63,459 nt of DNA from an uncultured Lachnospiraceae bacterium (GCA_934293375.1 CAKQYS010000012.1:1-63459), one strand, 5' to 3'. Numbered from the stretch's first letter, positions 44,867 to 55,479 are shown. The notes: generated by a model from the letters alone, not told the origin. Translations and numbers: made by a program.

Positions 44867-46654
44867 CTATGATGGTATGTGCACTTCTAAGCACAGCTCC
44901 TCTAACTGCTTCGGATCTACCGTATCCGGTGCATTACTCATCAGGCAGGAAGCATCCTTCACCTTCGGGAATGCAATCACATCACGGATAGAATCTGCAC
45001 CGGTCATCAGCATGATCATACGATCCAGACCAAATGCCAGTCCTGCGTGAGGCGGTACTCCATACTTAAATGCATTTAACAGGAAACCGAAACGGTCATG
45101 TGCCTGTTCCTCGGACAGTCCTAACAGTCCAAACATCTTCTCCTGAATATCATTCTGGTGGATTCTCACAGAACCGCCACCCAATTCCACGCCATTTAAT
45201 ACGATATCATATGCCTTGGCTCTCGCCTTGCCCATATCGGTATCTAACAGCCCTAAATCCTCATCCATCGGCATGGTAAATGGGTGATGCATTGCCTGAT
45301 ATCTCTGCTCTTCATCAGACCACTCAAATACCGGAAACTCTGTTACCCAGAGGAATCTAAAGTCATTCTTATCGTATAATCCAAGCTGGGATGCCAGTTC
45401 ACAGCGGAGTGCGCCCAGTACACTGAATACAATCTTATCACGATCTGCAGCAAATAACAGCAGATCACCCGGCTGACCATCCATTGCATGAATGAGTGCT
45501 GCCATCTCCTCTTCCTTCATAAATTTCGCAAAGGAGGATTTTACTGTGCCGTCTTCATGCAGTGCAATATATGCCAGACCCTTAGCTCCATAGCCCTTTG
45601 CAAACTCAACCAGTGCATCGATCTTCTTTCTCGGCATTGCACCCTGTCCCTTGACATTGATACCTCTGACTGATCCTCCATTTTCGATCGCGCCCTTAAA
45701 TACAACAAATTCACAATCCTTCACAACCTCAGTTACATTCTGAAGTTCCATGCCAAACCGGATATCCGGCTTGTCAGAACCGAAACGCTCCATTGCCTCA
45801 TGCCATGTCATACGCTGGATTGGAAGTGGCACCTCTACCCCGATTGCCTCCTTGAAGACGCACGCCAGCAATCTCTCATTCACATCTAACACATCATCCA
45901 CATCGACAAAAGAAAGCTCCATATCAATCTGGGTAAACTCCGGCTGTCTGTCTGCTCTTAAATCCTCATCTCGGAAGCACTTTGCTACCTGATAATATCT
46001 GTCATAACCTGAACACATCAGAAGCTGCTTAAAGATCTGCGGCGACTGCGGCAGTGCATAGAAGCTGCCCGGATGCACACGGCTTGGAACCAGATAATCT
46101 CTGGCACCTTCCGGTGTTGATTTATTTAAGATCGGTGTCTCGATCTCTAGGAAACCTTCATCTGCTAAGAAGTTGCGGATAATACTGACCACTTTACTTC
46201 TCAATATCAGATTCCGCTGGATATCCGGACGACGAAGATCCAACGGACGATACTTCAGTCTCAGTTCTTCCTTCGTCTTGGAATTCTCCTCAATCGGAAA
46301 TGGCGGTGTCTCTGCCTCAGAAAGGATCCGGATATCCTTTGCGATCACCTCAATATCACCTGTTGCCAGATTCTGATTGATACCGCCTGCACGCATTGCA
46401 ACCGTACCCGTGACAGCAATTACATATTCACTCTTTACCTTATCTGCCTTTGCAAAGCTCTCACTTCCACACTTATCCTCTTCAAAAATGATCTGTAAAA
46501 GTCCACTGCGGTCTCTTAAATCTATAAAAATAATACCGCCCTTGTTACGGCTCTTCTGCACCCATCCCATAACGGTGACGGTCTCATCTACATTTTTGTT
46601 ACTTACCTCTGTACATCTGTGGGTTCTCTTTAACCCCTTCATAGACTCTGCCAT
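44867..46654 (-). CDS. aspS: Aspartyl-tRNA synthetase
   Basis: Class II synthetase of bacterial type, 595 residues. It has an N-terminal OB-fold anticodon-binding domain, motif 2 in FRDEDLRADRQPEFTQID, an inserted GAD domain (residues ~300-420) and motif 3 in GLAFGLDRM. The ATG at 46654 (MAESMKGLKRTHRC) follows GGAGG; an 18-residue upstream extension is rejected. It follows hisS by about 85 bp, the usual Firmicute order. Confidence 0.98.
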   Translation of the reverse strand: MAESMKGLKRTHRCTEVSNKNVDETVTVMGWVQKSRNKGGIIFIDLRDRSGLLQIIFEEDKCGSESFAKADKVKSEYVIAVTGTVAMRAGGINQNLATGDIEVIAKDIRILSEAETPPFPIEENSKTKEELRLKYRPLDLRRPDIQRNLILRSKVVSIIRNFLADEGFLEIETPILNKSTPEGARDYLVPSRVHPGSFYALPQSPQIFKQLLMCSGYDRYYQVAKCFRDEDLRADRQPEFTQIDMELSFVDVDDVLDVNERLLACVFKEAIGVEVPLPIQRMTWHEAMERFGSDKPDIRFGMELQNVTEVVKDCEFVVFKGAIENGGSVRGINVKGQGAMPRKKIDALVEFAKGYGAKGLAYIALHEDGTVKSSFAKFMKEEEMAALIHAMDGQPGDLLLFAADRDKIVFSVLGALRCELASQLGLYDKNDFRFLWVTEFPVFEWSDEEQRYQAMHHPFTMPMDEDLGLLDTDMGKARAKAYDIVLNGVELGGGSVRIHQNDIQEKMFGLLGLSEEQAHDRFGFLLNAFKYGVPPHAGLAFGLDRMIMLMTGADSIRDVIAFPKVKDASCLMSNAPDTVDPKQLEELCLEVHIPS

Positions 46655-46740
46655 GATGTATGCCTCCTGCTTCATAATTTGTATGACAGACACATATACA
46701 CAATACATGGTCTGTGATCCTTTGATATCCTGTGTGTTTG

Positions 46741-48006
46741 CTATCCCTCATAGGAATCCGCATAGAACTCCTCAAATGTCTGATAGCCCTCTGCTTCCAT
46801 CTGCTCCTTTTGGAACTTCTTATTCTTCTTCATCACAACGACATTCACCTGTGTCCCGGCTTCTCTCTCTGCCTTTGCATGCTGCATAATGGATACCAGC
46901 TTCTCTGCCGGCATCTTCTTATCTACCAGATATGCCTTCTTATCGGCAGTACCCGGTATCTGATAATTCTTCTCTAAGAGCAGCATGACGATCCGTTCGA
47001 ATCCGATTGAAAATCCACATGCCGGAGTCGCCTGCCCTGTAAACTTGCCGATCATCTCATCATAACGGCCGCCACCGCCAACGGATCCACCGAATTCATC
47101 CATGGAGATCTCAAAGATCGGTCCCGTATAGTAGGACATACCCCGCACCAGTGTCGGATCAAATGCAATTTTAAAGTCGGCCGACTTCGTTGCTTCCACA
47201 CTGCTGATGATGGTTTCTAAATCTTCTGCTACATTTGCATCCAAGAAATCCCCAAGTGTATCCTTCAGATAACGGACACCTGCAACATCGGCTGTTGTCT
47301 TGTCGAACAGATCCAGATACTTGTCGACATGATCCTTTGGATAACCCTGACCAACCAGTTCCTCTGCCACACCATCTATACCGATCTTGTCCATCTTATC
47401 CAATGTGATAAACACATTATCATAATCAGTTTCTGCAAATCCACTGTATGCGGCCATAGCCTTTAACATCTTTCTGTTGTTCAGACGGATTGTAAAATTA
47501 GAGAATCCCACCTTCCCAAGCAGCGTTGTTGTTGCCGTGATCAACTCAATCTCTGCCAGGATCGACGGTTCTCCTAAAATATCAATATCACACTGCATAA
47601 ACTGACGGTATCGACCTCTCTGCGGTCTGTCTGCGCGCCATACATTTCCCATCTGCAGTGCCTTAAACGGACTCGGCAGCTCATTCGCATTGTTCGCATA
47701 ATAACGGGACAACGGAAGTGTCAGATCATATCTCAAGCCTCCATCCGCAAGTGCTGTCATATCGCCCTTTTCTACTGCTGCATTCAGCTTCTCACCACGC
47801 TTTAAGATCTTAAAAATCAGTTTCTCATTCTCGCCGCCCTGATTGCTTGACAGATTCTCAATATGTTCCACGCATGGTGTCTCCACGGATGTAAACCCAA
47901 ACTGCTTGTAGGTCTCCTTGATCAGACCGATCACATAATCCCGGATCGCCATCTCATTTGGTAAAATGTCCTTCATGCCAGTAACCGGCTTTTTCTTCAT
48001 TGCCAT
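46741..48006 (-). CDS. hisS: Histidyl-tRNA synthetase
   Basis: Class II synthetase of 421 residues. Motif 2 is in WRADRPQRGRYRQFMQCD, the histidine-specific signature is RGMSYYTGPIFE, and motif 3 is GFSIGFERI. The C-terminal anticodon-binding domain is present. The ATG at 48006 (MAMKKKPVTGMKD) follows GGAAGGAG and begins 3 bp after the HD-GYP gene stop, so the two are probably coupled. No T-box leader is seen. Confidence 0.98.
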   Translation of the reverse strand: MAMKKKPVTGMKDILPNEMAIRDYVIGLIKETYKQFGFTSVETPCVEHIENLSSNQGGENEKLIFKILKRGEKLNAAVEKGDMTALADGGLRYDLTLPLSRYYANNANELPSPFKALQMGNVWRADRPQRGRYRQFMQCDIDILGEPSILAEIELITATTTLLGKVGFSNFTIRLNNRKMLKAMAAYSGFAETDYDNVFITLDKMDKIGIDGVAEELVGQGYPKDHVDKYLDLFDKTTADVAGVRYLKDTLGDFLDANVAEDLETIISSVEATKSADFKIAFDPTLVRGMSYYTGPIFEISMDEFGGSVGGGGRYDEMIGKFTGQATPACGFSIGFERIVMLLLEKNYQIPGTADKKAYLVDKKMPAEKLVSIMQHAKAEREAGTQVNVVVMKKNKKFQKEQMEAEGYQTFEEFYADSYEG

Positions 48007-48009
48007 TCT

Positions 48010-48654
48010 TTATCTTACTCCTTCCGGTATCATATCGCCCTCTTTGATATCATCCAATATCTCCTTGATATTATCACTATGGATTACATTTTGGAAGGCT
48101 AAAAATATTTTCATATCAAATTCTTTCACTTCGTCAATCATCATCTCCGTTGCCTTGTCAAAACTGAAAGCATCCCGATATGGACGCTTTGAGGATAATG
48201 CGGCAAAGACATCGCAGACTCTTAAAATTCTCGCACCAAGCGGAATATCATCCCGCACCAGATTATGCGGATAGCCGGAGCCATCATAATTCTCATGATG
48301 GAACAGCACCATCCGACAGATCTCCTCACTGTAGTCCTGTTCCTTTAGTATATCATATCCCAACGAAGGATGCATCCTAAGATACCCCATTTCCTCGATC
48401 TTCATCGCACCCTCATTCCGCCCGTAAATATAATTACTGATCCGAAGCTTGCCAATATCATGAAGCATACCAGCAATCTCAATATCATGGCAAAAATTAT
48501 GATCAAGCTTCATCTCCCGTGCGACCATACCCGCAAGCACAGATACACACATACCATGCCGGATCTCATTTGCCATATCATTCTCTATATAGCTGTTTAC
48601 TTCATTTGACAGGGCATCCTCATATGTCATTTGCTCTAACTTACTCTCTTCCAT
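48010..48654 (-). CDS. HD-GYP domain phosphohydrolase
   Basis: 214 residues. The HD-GYP metal-site motifs are complete: MLHDIGKLRI, MHPSLGYDIL, HHENYDGSGYP and the downstream DVFAALSSKRPYRDAF. Such domains hydrolyse c-di-GMP or related dinucleotides; no sensory or receiver domain is attached, so the input is unknown. It starts within a few bases of the hemZ stop and ends 3 bp before hisS, so it is a tightly embedded operon member. Confidence 0.92.
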   Translation of the reverse strand: MEESKLEQMTYEDALSNEVNSYIENDMANEIRHGMCVSVLAGMVAREMKLDHNFCHDIEIAGMLHDIGKLRISNYIYGRNEGAMKIEEMGYLRMHPSLGYDILKEQDYSEEICRMVLFHHENYDGSGYPHNLVRDDIPLGARILRVCDVFAALSSKRPYRDAFSFDKATEMMIDEVKEFDMKIFLAFQNVIHSDNIKEILDDIKEGDMIPEGVR

Positions 48655-48657
48655 AGC

Positions 48658-50190
48658 TCACACCCCGAATAGCTTTCTCTTTCTGTCAATCATCTCATCA
48701 ATACGAGACATATAATCATCTACATATTTCACATTCTCGGCCCGTTCAATCCGGTTCTCCCGATGAAATACTTTCTTCGTAGATGCACCTGCGCCCAATG
48801 CCAGAATATCCATTTTCTCCTCCATGATCAGGATATTATACAGACATTCCTTTCCCGGTTCACAATATCCGATATTCTCCATATTGCCCGGAATATTCTT
48901 CTGACGATACAGATAATATGGCTCCATCCTCATCTGTCTGGCACTCCGGTCTACAGCAAGCAGCATTGCATTCGTGCTGCCCTGCAGCATATCTCTGTAT
49001 TCATGAAGCCGTTCATTCAAATGTGCCGCCCGTTTAATGGCGAGTGAATGTACAGTCAGACTGTCCGGACGCAGATTGGACAACGCACTTAATGTCCCTC
49101 TCACTTCTTCTACCGACTCTCCAGGCAGACCCACGATCATATCCATATTGATATTGGTAAATCCCAGCTTTCGCGCGAGCAAAAATGTCTCCACGGTCTG
49201 TTCCACCGTATGTGCCCGCCCGATCATACGCAATGTATCATCGTGCATCGTCTGCGGATTGATACTGATCCTGCCTATTCCATGCTTTAAGAGTACCACC
49301 AGCTTCTCCTCTGTGATACTGTCAGGTCTGCCAGCCTCCACTGTGATCTCCCTCACATGAGACAGATCAAAATATTGTGCTAACATGGTAAGCAGTCTGT
49401 CAAGCTGTGCCGCTGAAATGGATGTCGGTGTACCGCCACCGACATATACCGATGTCAGAATCCTGTCACGGTAACTGTCTGCACCGAACTGCATTTCCTT
49501 TTCCATGGCATCCAGATAATCATCTACCCGATCCGCATAGGCACCGATCGGATACGATGTAAAAGAGCAATACAGACATCTCGTAGGACAGAACGGAATC
49601 CCGATATACAGACAATATTCTTTTTCAAAATCTATCCCGCCAAGCAGTGACTGTTCTTTTTTTGCAACCTCTATACAGATATCCGCCTTCTGGGATGTTG
49701 TATGACAGATATCCTCAAAATGATGTCTGACCACGGACTCCGGCTTTCCGGCCTCTAACATCTCCAATGCAATCTTTGTTGGACGCACTCCCGTCAAAAA
49801 TCCCCATGGAAGCGTTCTTCCTGTATACTCCACCATCAGCTCATAAACTGCTCCATGAACGGCATTCTGCCAGGTCTTTTTATCCTGATAATCACAATCA
49901 AGGCTTTTGTCAGTCTTCAATACATAGGTATTCCCACCGTTCATCGTGTCATCCGGTTCCAGGATTGCAAAATATACATGATCCGGAAAGAATCTGACTG
50001 CCAATGCAAATCTGGCTTTCTCCGGACTCACCGCAGCCCGTTTCGCAGCACGCTCGCCTTTTGTCTCTACCATGCCCTGTCCGTCATCCAATATCTTTGC
50101 TGCCACGATCTTCTCATTATGAAAATATGCCTGCAGCATGGATCTTAAGTCATTATTATATTCATCTTTGTTCTGATCTATATAAATCAT
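48658..50190 (-). CDS. hemZ: Coproporphyrinogen dehydrogenase-like radical-SAM protein HemZ
   Basis: 510 residues. The radical-SAM cysteines are in GIPFCPTRCLYCSFTSYPIG, followed by VYVGGGTPTS and FTNINMDMIVGLPGES, the pattern shared by HemN/HemZ proteins. The N-terminal ~170 residues are a HemZ-type extension. The family was named for oxygen-independent heme synthesis, but clostridial members without a heme pathway may do something else; no other heme genes are in the window. It lies 12 bp after the MBL hydrolase gene. Confidence 0.9.
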   Translation of the reverse strand: MIYIDQNKDEYNNDLRSMLQAYFHNEKIVAAKILDDGQGMVETKGERAAKRAAVSPEKARFALAVRFFPDHVYFAILEPDDTMNGGNTYVLKTDKSLDCDYQDKKTWQNAVHGAVYELMVEYTGRTLPWGFLTGVRPTKIALEMLEAGKPESVVRHHFEDICHTTSQKADICIEVAKKEQSLLGGIDFEKEYCLYIGIPFCPTRCLYCSFTSYPIGAYADRVDDYLDAMEKEMQFGADSYRDRILTSVYVGGGTPTSISAAQLDRLLTMLAQYFDLSHVREITVEAGRPDSITEEKLVVLLKHGIGRISINPQTMHDDTLRMIGRAHTVEQTVETFLLARKLGFTNINMDMIVGLPGESVEEVRGTLSALSNLRPDSLTVHSLAIKRAAHLNERLHEYRDMLQGSTNAMLLAVDRSARQMRMEPYYLYRQKNIPGNMENIGYCEPGKECLYNILIMEEKMDILALGAGASTKKVFHRENRIERAENVKYVDDYMSRIDEMIDRKRKLFGV

Positions 50191-50202
50191 CTGTTTATCT
50201 CT

Positions 50203-50835
50203 CTAGAAAAATGGATTTTCCTGCTTCTCCATGCCAATTCTTGTCACAGGGCCATGTCCCGGATATACCTTCGTATCATCAGGCAGAACAAACAGCTTGT
50301 CTTCGATTGCCCGGATCAATGCAGATGCACTGCCGGTTGGAAAATCCGATCTTCCAACACTGCCCGCAAACAAGGTATCTCCCGAAAACAGAACCTGATC
50401 TGCCGCAAAATAATAACACATGCCACCCTGTGTGTGTCCCGGCACCAGTTTACATACCACTTCTCTTCCTAACAGCGTCACTGTCTCCTCATCTCTTAAG
50501 TATTCATCCGCCTGCAAAGTCATGGCACTGCCAAACATGGAAGACAGGTTTGCGGTCGTATCCTGAAGCACTGCTTCCTCTTCTCTGGATGCGTAAACCG
50601 GCACATCCGGGAATGCGTCTTTTATGGCCGGCACAGCACCGATATGATCAATGTGTCCATGTGTCAGCAAGATCGCCTGTAACCGGAAGCGCTGCTGCGA
50701 AATCATATTCAGAATAAAATCCGCATTGGACGGTGGGTCGATCAACACCGCATCCCTGCTCTCTGTATCATACACAATATAAGAATTCGTACTAAAGCTT
50801 CCCAGCACATTTGTGATAACAATTAAATCTCCCAT
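50203..50835 (-). CDS. Metallo-beta-lactamase fold hydrolase (glyoxalase II-like)
   Basis: 210 residues. The zinc motif THGHIDHIG is followed by VPGHTQGG, LFSGDTLFAGSVGRSDF and VYPGHGPVTRIG, the glyoxalase II-like arrangement. The substrate is not known; small MBL proteins at this position in Firmicutes are generally called hydroxyacylglutathione-hydrolase-like. The ATG at 50835 (MGDLIVITNVLG) sits 5 nt after GGAG; a GTG two codons upstream is too close to the site. It starts 17 bp after rel. Confidence 0.92.
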   Translation of the reverse strand: MGDLIVITNVLGSFSTNSYIVYDTESRDAVLIDPPSNADFILNMISQQRFRLQAILLTHGHIDHIGAVPAIKDAFPDVPVYASREEEAVLQDTTANLSSMFGSAMTLQADEYLRDEETVTLLGREVVCKLVPGHTQGGMCYYFAADQVLFSGDTLFAGSVGRSDFPTGSASALIRAIEDKLFVLPDDTKVYPGHGPVTRIGMEKQENPFF

Positions 50836-50852
50836 CGACACTCCAATCCTGC

Positions 50853-53114
50853 CTAACCGGCATTTCTTTCTATATCTACAATACTTTCAACATTTCTGAT
50901 CTTGCCGATCAATGTATTCAGCTGGTCAATTCCCTTAATATCAATCGTGACAGAAATCGTAGCCAGACCTTGTTTGCTTGTTCTGGTATTCATGCTGGAC
51001 ACATTGATACCTGCCTCTGTAAAGATCTTTGACAGATCAAGCAGAATACCCTTCCGGTCATTCGCATAAATGGTTATCTCAGCTGAAAATGTCTCCAGAT
51101 CATCTCCCGGTTCACACTCCCACTCCGCTTCGATCATTCTTGCACGCTCATGTTCCGGCAGAGAAAGCAGATTCGGGCAGTCTGTACGGTGAATAGAAAT
51201 GCCTCGGCCTCTCGTAATAAAGCCGACTATCTCATCCCCACGTACCGGTGAACAGCACTTAGAAAATCTGACCGCCATATCTTCCATACCTTTGACACGA
51301 ACGCCGCCTGACAAAGACTTCTTCCGCTTCAGTTTCTCTGCATTTGTATTATGCATTGCCAGTACATCTTCATCTGTCACCTGCTGTGGATGATCCTTAT
51401 TGTATTCATCAATCAGGCGGTTCATGACCTGACTCTCCTTCAGTCCGCCATGCCCAATCGCCGCAAGCACAGATTCCCAATCCATAAATCGGTATCTGTT
51501 GATCACCTTCTGCAGATATTCCGGCTTCGCATATTCACTAAAATTATAACTCTTTGCCTTACAATATGCAGCTAAAAGTTCTTTACCACGCTGAATATTA
51601 TCTTCCTTAAACTCTCGTTTAAACCATTGATTGATCTTGTTTTTGGCCTGCGTACTCTTGACAATTCCGATCCAATCACGGCTCGGTCCCTTGGAATTCT
51701 GGGATGTCACAATCTCTACCCGGTCACCATTTTGAAGTTCATACTCAATCGGAACCTGTCTGCCATTTACTCTTGCGCCCACCATTTTATTTCCAACCGC
51801 AGAATGAATGCTGTATGCAAAATCGATTGGTGTAGACCCACTTGGCAGACTCTTTACATCCCCGTCCGGCGTAAAACAATATACCTGCTCGGTAAACAGA
51901 TTCAGGTCAGTCTTCACATCACTGACAAATTCCTTATTATCATCTGTCTCCCGCTGCCATTCCAGGATCTGTCTCAGCCAGCTTAACTTCGCTTCTTCCC
52001 CTGCAACTGTAGTACCTTCACCACTCTCTTTATACTTCCAATGTGCAGCAATACCATACTCAGCGATCCTGTGCATCTCATAAGTCCGGATCTGTATCTC
52101 AAACGGCTGCCCGGAAGGACCGATCAGAGTGGTATGCAGTGACTGGTACATATTAGACTTCGGCATTGCAATATAATCCTTGAATCTTCCCGGAATCGGC
52201 TTATACATCTCATGAATGATACCCAGTGCAGCATAACAGTCTCTGACGGTATCTACCTTAATACGGACAGCAAATATATCGTAAATCTGATCTAAGGACT
52301 TATGCTGGTTCACCATTTTCTTATAAATGCTGAATAAGTGCTTCACTCTGCCATCCACCTCAGCCACAATATTGGCATTGATCATATGCTGTTTTACCTC
52401 TGCCACGATCGCACTGATGAACGCTTCCCGCTCAGACATTCTCTCGTCAATCTGCTTCGTAAGTTCTTCAAACACATCCGGTTTCAGATACTTCATGGAC
52501 AGATCATCTAATTCTACCTTGATTTTGGAAATACCGAGTCTTCCGGCAATCGGTGCATAAATATCCATTGTCTCTCTGCACTTTTCAATCTGCTTTTCCG
52601 GTGACTGATACTGCATTGTCCGCAAATTGTGCAGGCGGTCAGCCAGTTTGATCAAAATAACACGGATATCCTTTGCCATGGCAAGGAACATCTTTCGAAG
52701 GTTCTCTGCCTGCAGCTCAATCTTATCCTGTGAAAAATTAAGCTGTGTCAGCTTCGTAACACCATCTACTAACAATGCGATCTCCGGTGAGAACTCCTTT
52801 GATATCTCCTCTGATGTCATCACTGTATCTTCCACAACATCATGCAAAATACCGGCGACGATCGTTTCTTTATCAAGCTCTAATTCTGCCAGAATGATCG
52901 CAACACACAACGGATGTATGATATATGGTTCGCCTGACTTACGCTTCTGTCCTGCATGTGCCTGATCCGCAATATGATAGGCCTTTTCAATCATACTGAT
53001 ATCTGTTGATGGATGATATGTCAATATGTGATTGATCAACTGCTCGTATAATACCTCCGGCGGCGTAAAATCAGCCGGTGTACTCAAACTTGCTTCTTTT
53101 GTGTTATCTTCCAT
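50853..53114 (-). CDS. rel: Bifunctional (p)ppGpp synthetase/hydrolase
   Basis: 753 residues with the complete long-RSH architecture. The HD hydrolase (YIIHPLCVA, ILHDVVEDT) is intact. The synthetase carries PGRFKDYIAMPKSNMYQSLH, whose RFKD is the RXKD signature of bifunctional enzymes. TGS (VYCFTPDGDVKSLPSG), a zinc-finger region (FSKCCSPVRGDEIVGF) and a C-terminal ACT domain follow. It controls the stringent response at the ribosome. It lies between apt and the MBL gene, the common Firmicute apt-rel order. Confidence 0.97.
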   Translation of the reverse strand: MEDNTKEASLSTPADFTPPEVLYEQLINHILTYHPSTDISMIEKAYHIADQAHAGQKRKSGEPYIIHPLCVAIILAELELDKETIVAGILHDVVEDTVMTSEEISKEFSPEIALLVDGVTKLTQLNFSQDKIELQAENLRKMFLAMAKDIRVILIKLADRLHNLRTMQYQSPEKQIEKCRETMDIYAPIAGRLGISKIKVELDDLSMKYLKPDVFEELTKQIDERMSEREAFISAIVAEVKQHMINANIVAEVDGRVKHLFSIYKKMVNQHKSLDQIYDIFAVRIKVDTVRDCYAALGIIHEMYKPIPGRFKDYIAMPKSNMYQSLHTTLIGPSGQPFEIQIRTYEMHRIAEYGIAAHWKYKESGEGTTVAGEEAKLSWLRQILEWQRETDDNKEFVSDVKTDLNLFTEQVYCFTPDGDVKSLPSGSTPIDFAYSIHSAVGNKMVGARVNGRQVPIEYELQNGDRVEIVTSQNSKGPSRDWIGIVKSTQAKNKINQWFKREFKEDNIQRGKELLAAYCKAKSYNFSEYAKPEYLQKVINRYRFMDWESVLAAIGHGGLKESQVMNRLIDEYNKDHPQQVTDEDVLAMHNTNAEKLKRKKSLSGGVRVKGMEDMAVRFSKCCSPVRGDEIVGFITRGRGISIHRTDCPNLLSLPEHERARMIEAEWECEPGDDLETFSAEITIYANDRKGILLDLSKIFTEAGINVSSMNTRTSKQGLATISVTIDIKGIDQLNTLIGKIRNVESIVDIERNAG

Positions 53115-53150
53115 GTCCTCACCACTTTCCTAAGATTGTGTCATTTCGGG

Positions 53151-53678
53151 TTATTTGCCTGGATATTTAATCACAGAATCAACATTATATTTAGCCAGTC
53201 TCTTTCTTCCTTCCAGACCTTCAAGCTCCATCAGGAAAATGATCTTTACGACCTCTCCGCCCAACATTTCCACAAGCTGTGCAGCTGCTTCGATCGTACC
53301 ACCCGTAGCGATCAGATCATCCACAAGCACTACCTTTTGACCTGGCTTGATCGTATCTTTGTGCAATTCCACTGTAGCAGTTCCGTATTCTAATGCATAA
53401 CTCTTCTCTATCGTCTCGCGAGGCAGCTTGCCCTTCTTTCTGACAAGTGCAAGTCCCTTACCTTCCTTATATGCCAATGGGGCGCCAAAAATAAATCCTC
53501 TGGACTCTGTTCCCACGATCATATCATAGTCAACACCTTGAAGCAGCGCATCTAACGCATCAATTGCCAGATGGAATCCTTCAGGATCTTCAACCACACT
53601 GGTCACATCCCGGAACAAAATGCCCGGTTCCGGAAAATCCGGTATTGTCTTCACATACTCTTCTAACTGCTTTGCCAT
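53151..53678 (-). CDS. apt: Adenine phosphoribosyltransferase
   Basis: Salvages adenine to AMP with PRPP; 175 residues, usual length. The PRPP-binding loop is VLVDDLIATGGTIEAA, and VGTESRGFIFGAPLA and FPEPGILFRDVT are family segments. The ATG at 53678 follows GAAGGAGGAG. It lies between recJ and rel. Confidence 0.98.
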   Translation of the reverse strand: MAKQLEEYVKTIPDFPEPGILFRDVTSVVEDPEGFHLAIDALDALLQGVDYDMIVGTESRGFIFGAPLAYKEGKGLALVRKKGKLPRETIEKSYALEYGTATVELHKDTIKPGQKVVLVDDLIATGGTIEAAAQLVEMLGGEVVKIIFLMELEGLEGRKRLAKYNVDSVIKYPGK

Positions 53679-53700
53679 GTTATCTCCTCCTTCGCACTAC

Positions 53701-55479
53701 TCAAAGTTCTTCGTGTTTTCTGTATTCTTTTATTCTGAGCTGGATCGACTGCGCACCATTATATTCATTGATTGTTGGGAAATACGCAATATCCAGTATC
53801 ACCTGATTCAGCCAACCATGTAACATCTGATCACATTCATCTGCGCCAAACCAGTTTCGGATATTCTCAAGGAACTCCTCCACTTCAAAATAAATCGCAT
53901 CACAGATACCGCCCTGCTCATTCTGCAAAACAAGCTTTAACACATTGCCATTCTTTCCAAGCACACGTGCGGATGTCACATGGACTTTGGCTTCCGCAAA
54001 TACCGGCTTCTCATTCGCCTTACCATAAGGCTCTAATAATTCCAGTTGATTCACAAAATCTATCGTCGGATAATGAATTGGCATTGCCACATCAATATGC
54101 AGCTTCGGAACCATATCACTGTCATCAAGTGGACATTCCATATTCAACTGTTTTCGGAACACCTCCAACTGCGATAATTCCATTGTCAGACCTGCCGCCA
54201 TCGGATGTCCGCCGAACTTCAGAACACAATCTTTACATGCGGATAATCCATCATACATATTATACTCTTCAACCGACCTTCCGGAACCTTTTACCAATCC
54301 ATCTGATGTCATTGTCAATACATAGGTTGGTCTGTAAAAGCGTTCCCGGATACGCCCTGCCACAATCCCCGCAATGCTCTCATGACAGTCCGGCATATAA
54401 ACAACCAGCACCTTATCAAAACGGATCTCAGATCCCTCAACCTGTTCGATCGCAAGCTGTGTGTATTTCTCTGTCATCTCACGGCGCTCCATATTCAGAG
54501 TATAGAGATGTTGTGCCACCTCCATTGCCCGGCTCTTGTCCTCTGCCAGCAGCAGCTCCATACTTAAAAGTGCCGTATCCAGTCTGCCCGTTGCATTGAT
54601 ACACGGTCCAAGCACAAATCCTATATGATACGCTGTGATCGTTTTATCCTGCAATTCATTGACATTGATCAGTGCTTTCATGCCCTCATTCTCTGTGTGA
54701 TTTAAGAAATCCAGGGCAGCTCTTACAAAGCACCGATTCTCATCCAGTAACGGCATCACATCGCATACAGTAGCAAATCCGACATATTCCAGAAACGGAT
54801 ACATCTCCTGCTTATCAATTCCCTTGCGTTCAAATATAGCTTCAATCAACTTGTATACCACTGCTGCTCCACAGATTTCTTCTAATGGATATGTGCAATC
54901 CATACGTTTAGGATCTACAATGCAATCTGCATCCGGGAGCTGATATTGCCTTACACCATTAATTTCTTCAAACGGCACTTCATGATGATCTGTGACCACC
55001 ACCGTCATATCCAGCTCTTTTGCATGTGCGATCGCACCTCTCGCTGCGATCCCATTATCACAGGTCACAATTGTGTTAATACCCGCTTCATGTGCTGCAT
55101 CGATCATGGCTTCGTTGATACCATATCCGTCTACCACGCGGTCCGGGATGTAATAATCCACATCCGCACCGGCCCGAAGCAGTCCCTTATATAATATATA
55201 AGTTGCCATCACGCCATCCACATCATAGTCCCCGATGATCCGGATCTTATGCTGCACCAAAATCTTGTCCAGCAGAATATTCACTGCATCTTCTATCCCC
55301 GCTAACAGCCACGGACTATATAAGTATGCCACATTTGGAGCAAGATACTCTGTAATCGCCTGATCCCCAACAACATCTCTGTTACGGATGATCCTTGCAA
55401 TCACAGGGTCTATATGAAATTGTTCGCCAATCTTATAAAAATCGGCACCTTTACGATATTCCAACCATTGATGATTCAT
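53701..55479 (-). CDS. recJ: Single-stranded-DNA exonuclease RecJ
   Basis: DHH-family 5'-3' exonuclease of 592 residues, similar to the short E. coli form rather than the longer Bacillus form. Motif I is GDYDVDGVMATY, the DHH motif is VVTDHHEVP, and the DHHA1 glycine motif is FGGHPMAAGL. The ATG at 55479 follows AAGCAGG. A terminator after secDF lies just upstream, but no separate promoter was recognised in the 58-bp gap. Confidence 0.96.
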   Translation of the reverse strand: MNHQWLEYRKGADFYKIGEQFHIDPVIARIIRNRDVVGDQAITEYLAPNVAYLYSPWLLAGIEDAVNILLDKILVQHKIRIIGDYDVDGVMATYILYKGLLRAGADVDYYIPDRVVDGYGINEAMIDAAHEAGINTIVTCDNGIAARGAIAHAKELDMTVVVTDHHEVPFEEINGVRQYQLPDADCIVDPKRMDCTYPLEEICGAAVVYKLIEAIFERKGIDKQEMYPFLEYVGFATVCDVMPLLDENRCFVRAALDFLNHTENEGMKALINVNELQDKTITAYHIGFVLGPCINATGRLDTALLSMELLLAEDKSRAMEVAQHLYTLNMERREMTEKYTQLAIEQVEGSEIRFDKVLVVYMPDCHESIAGIVAGRIRERFYRPTYVLTMTSDGLVKGSGRSVEEYNMYDGLSACKDCVLKFGGHPMAAGLTMELSQLEVFRKQLNMECPLDDSDMVPKLHIDVAMPIHYPTIDFVNQLELLEPYGKANEKPVFAEAKVHVTSARVLGKNGNVLKLVLQNEQGGICDAIYFEVEEFLENIRNWFGADECDQMLHGWLNQVILDIAYFPTINEYNGAQSIQLRIKEYRKHEEL

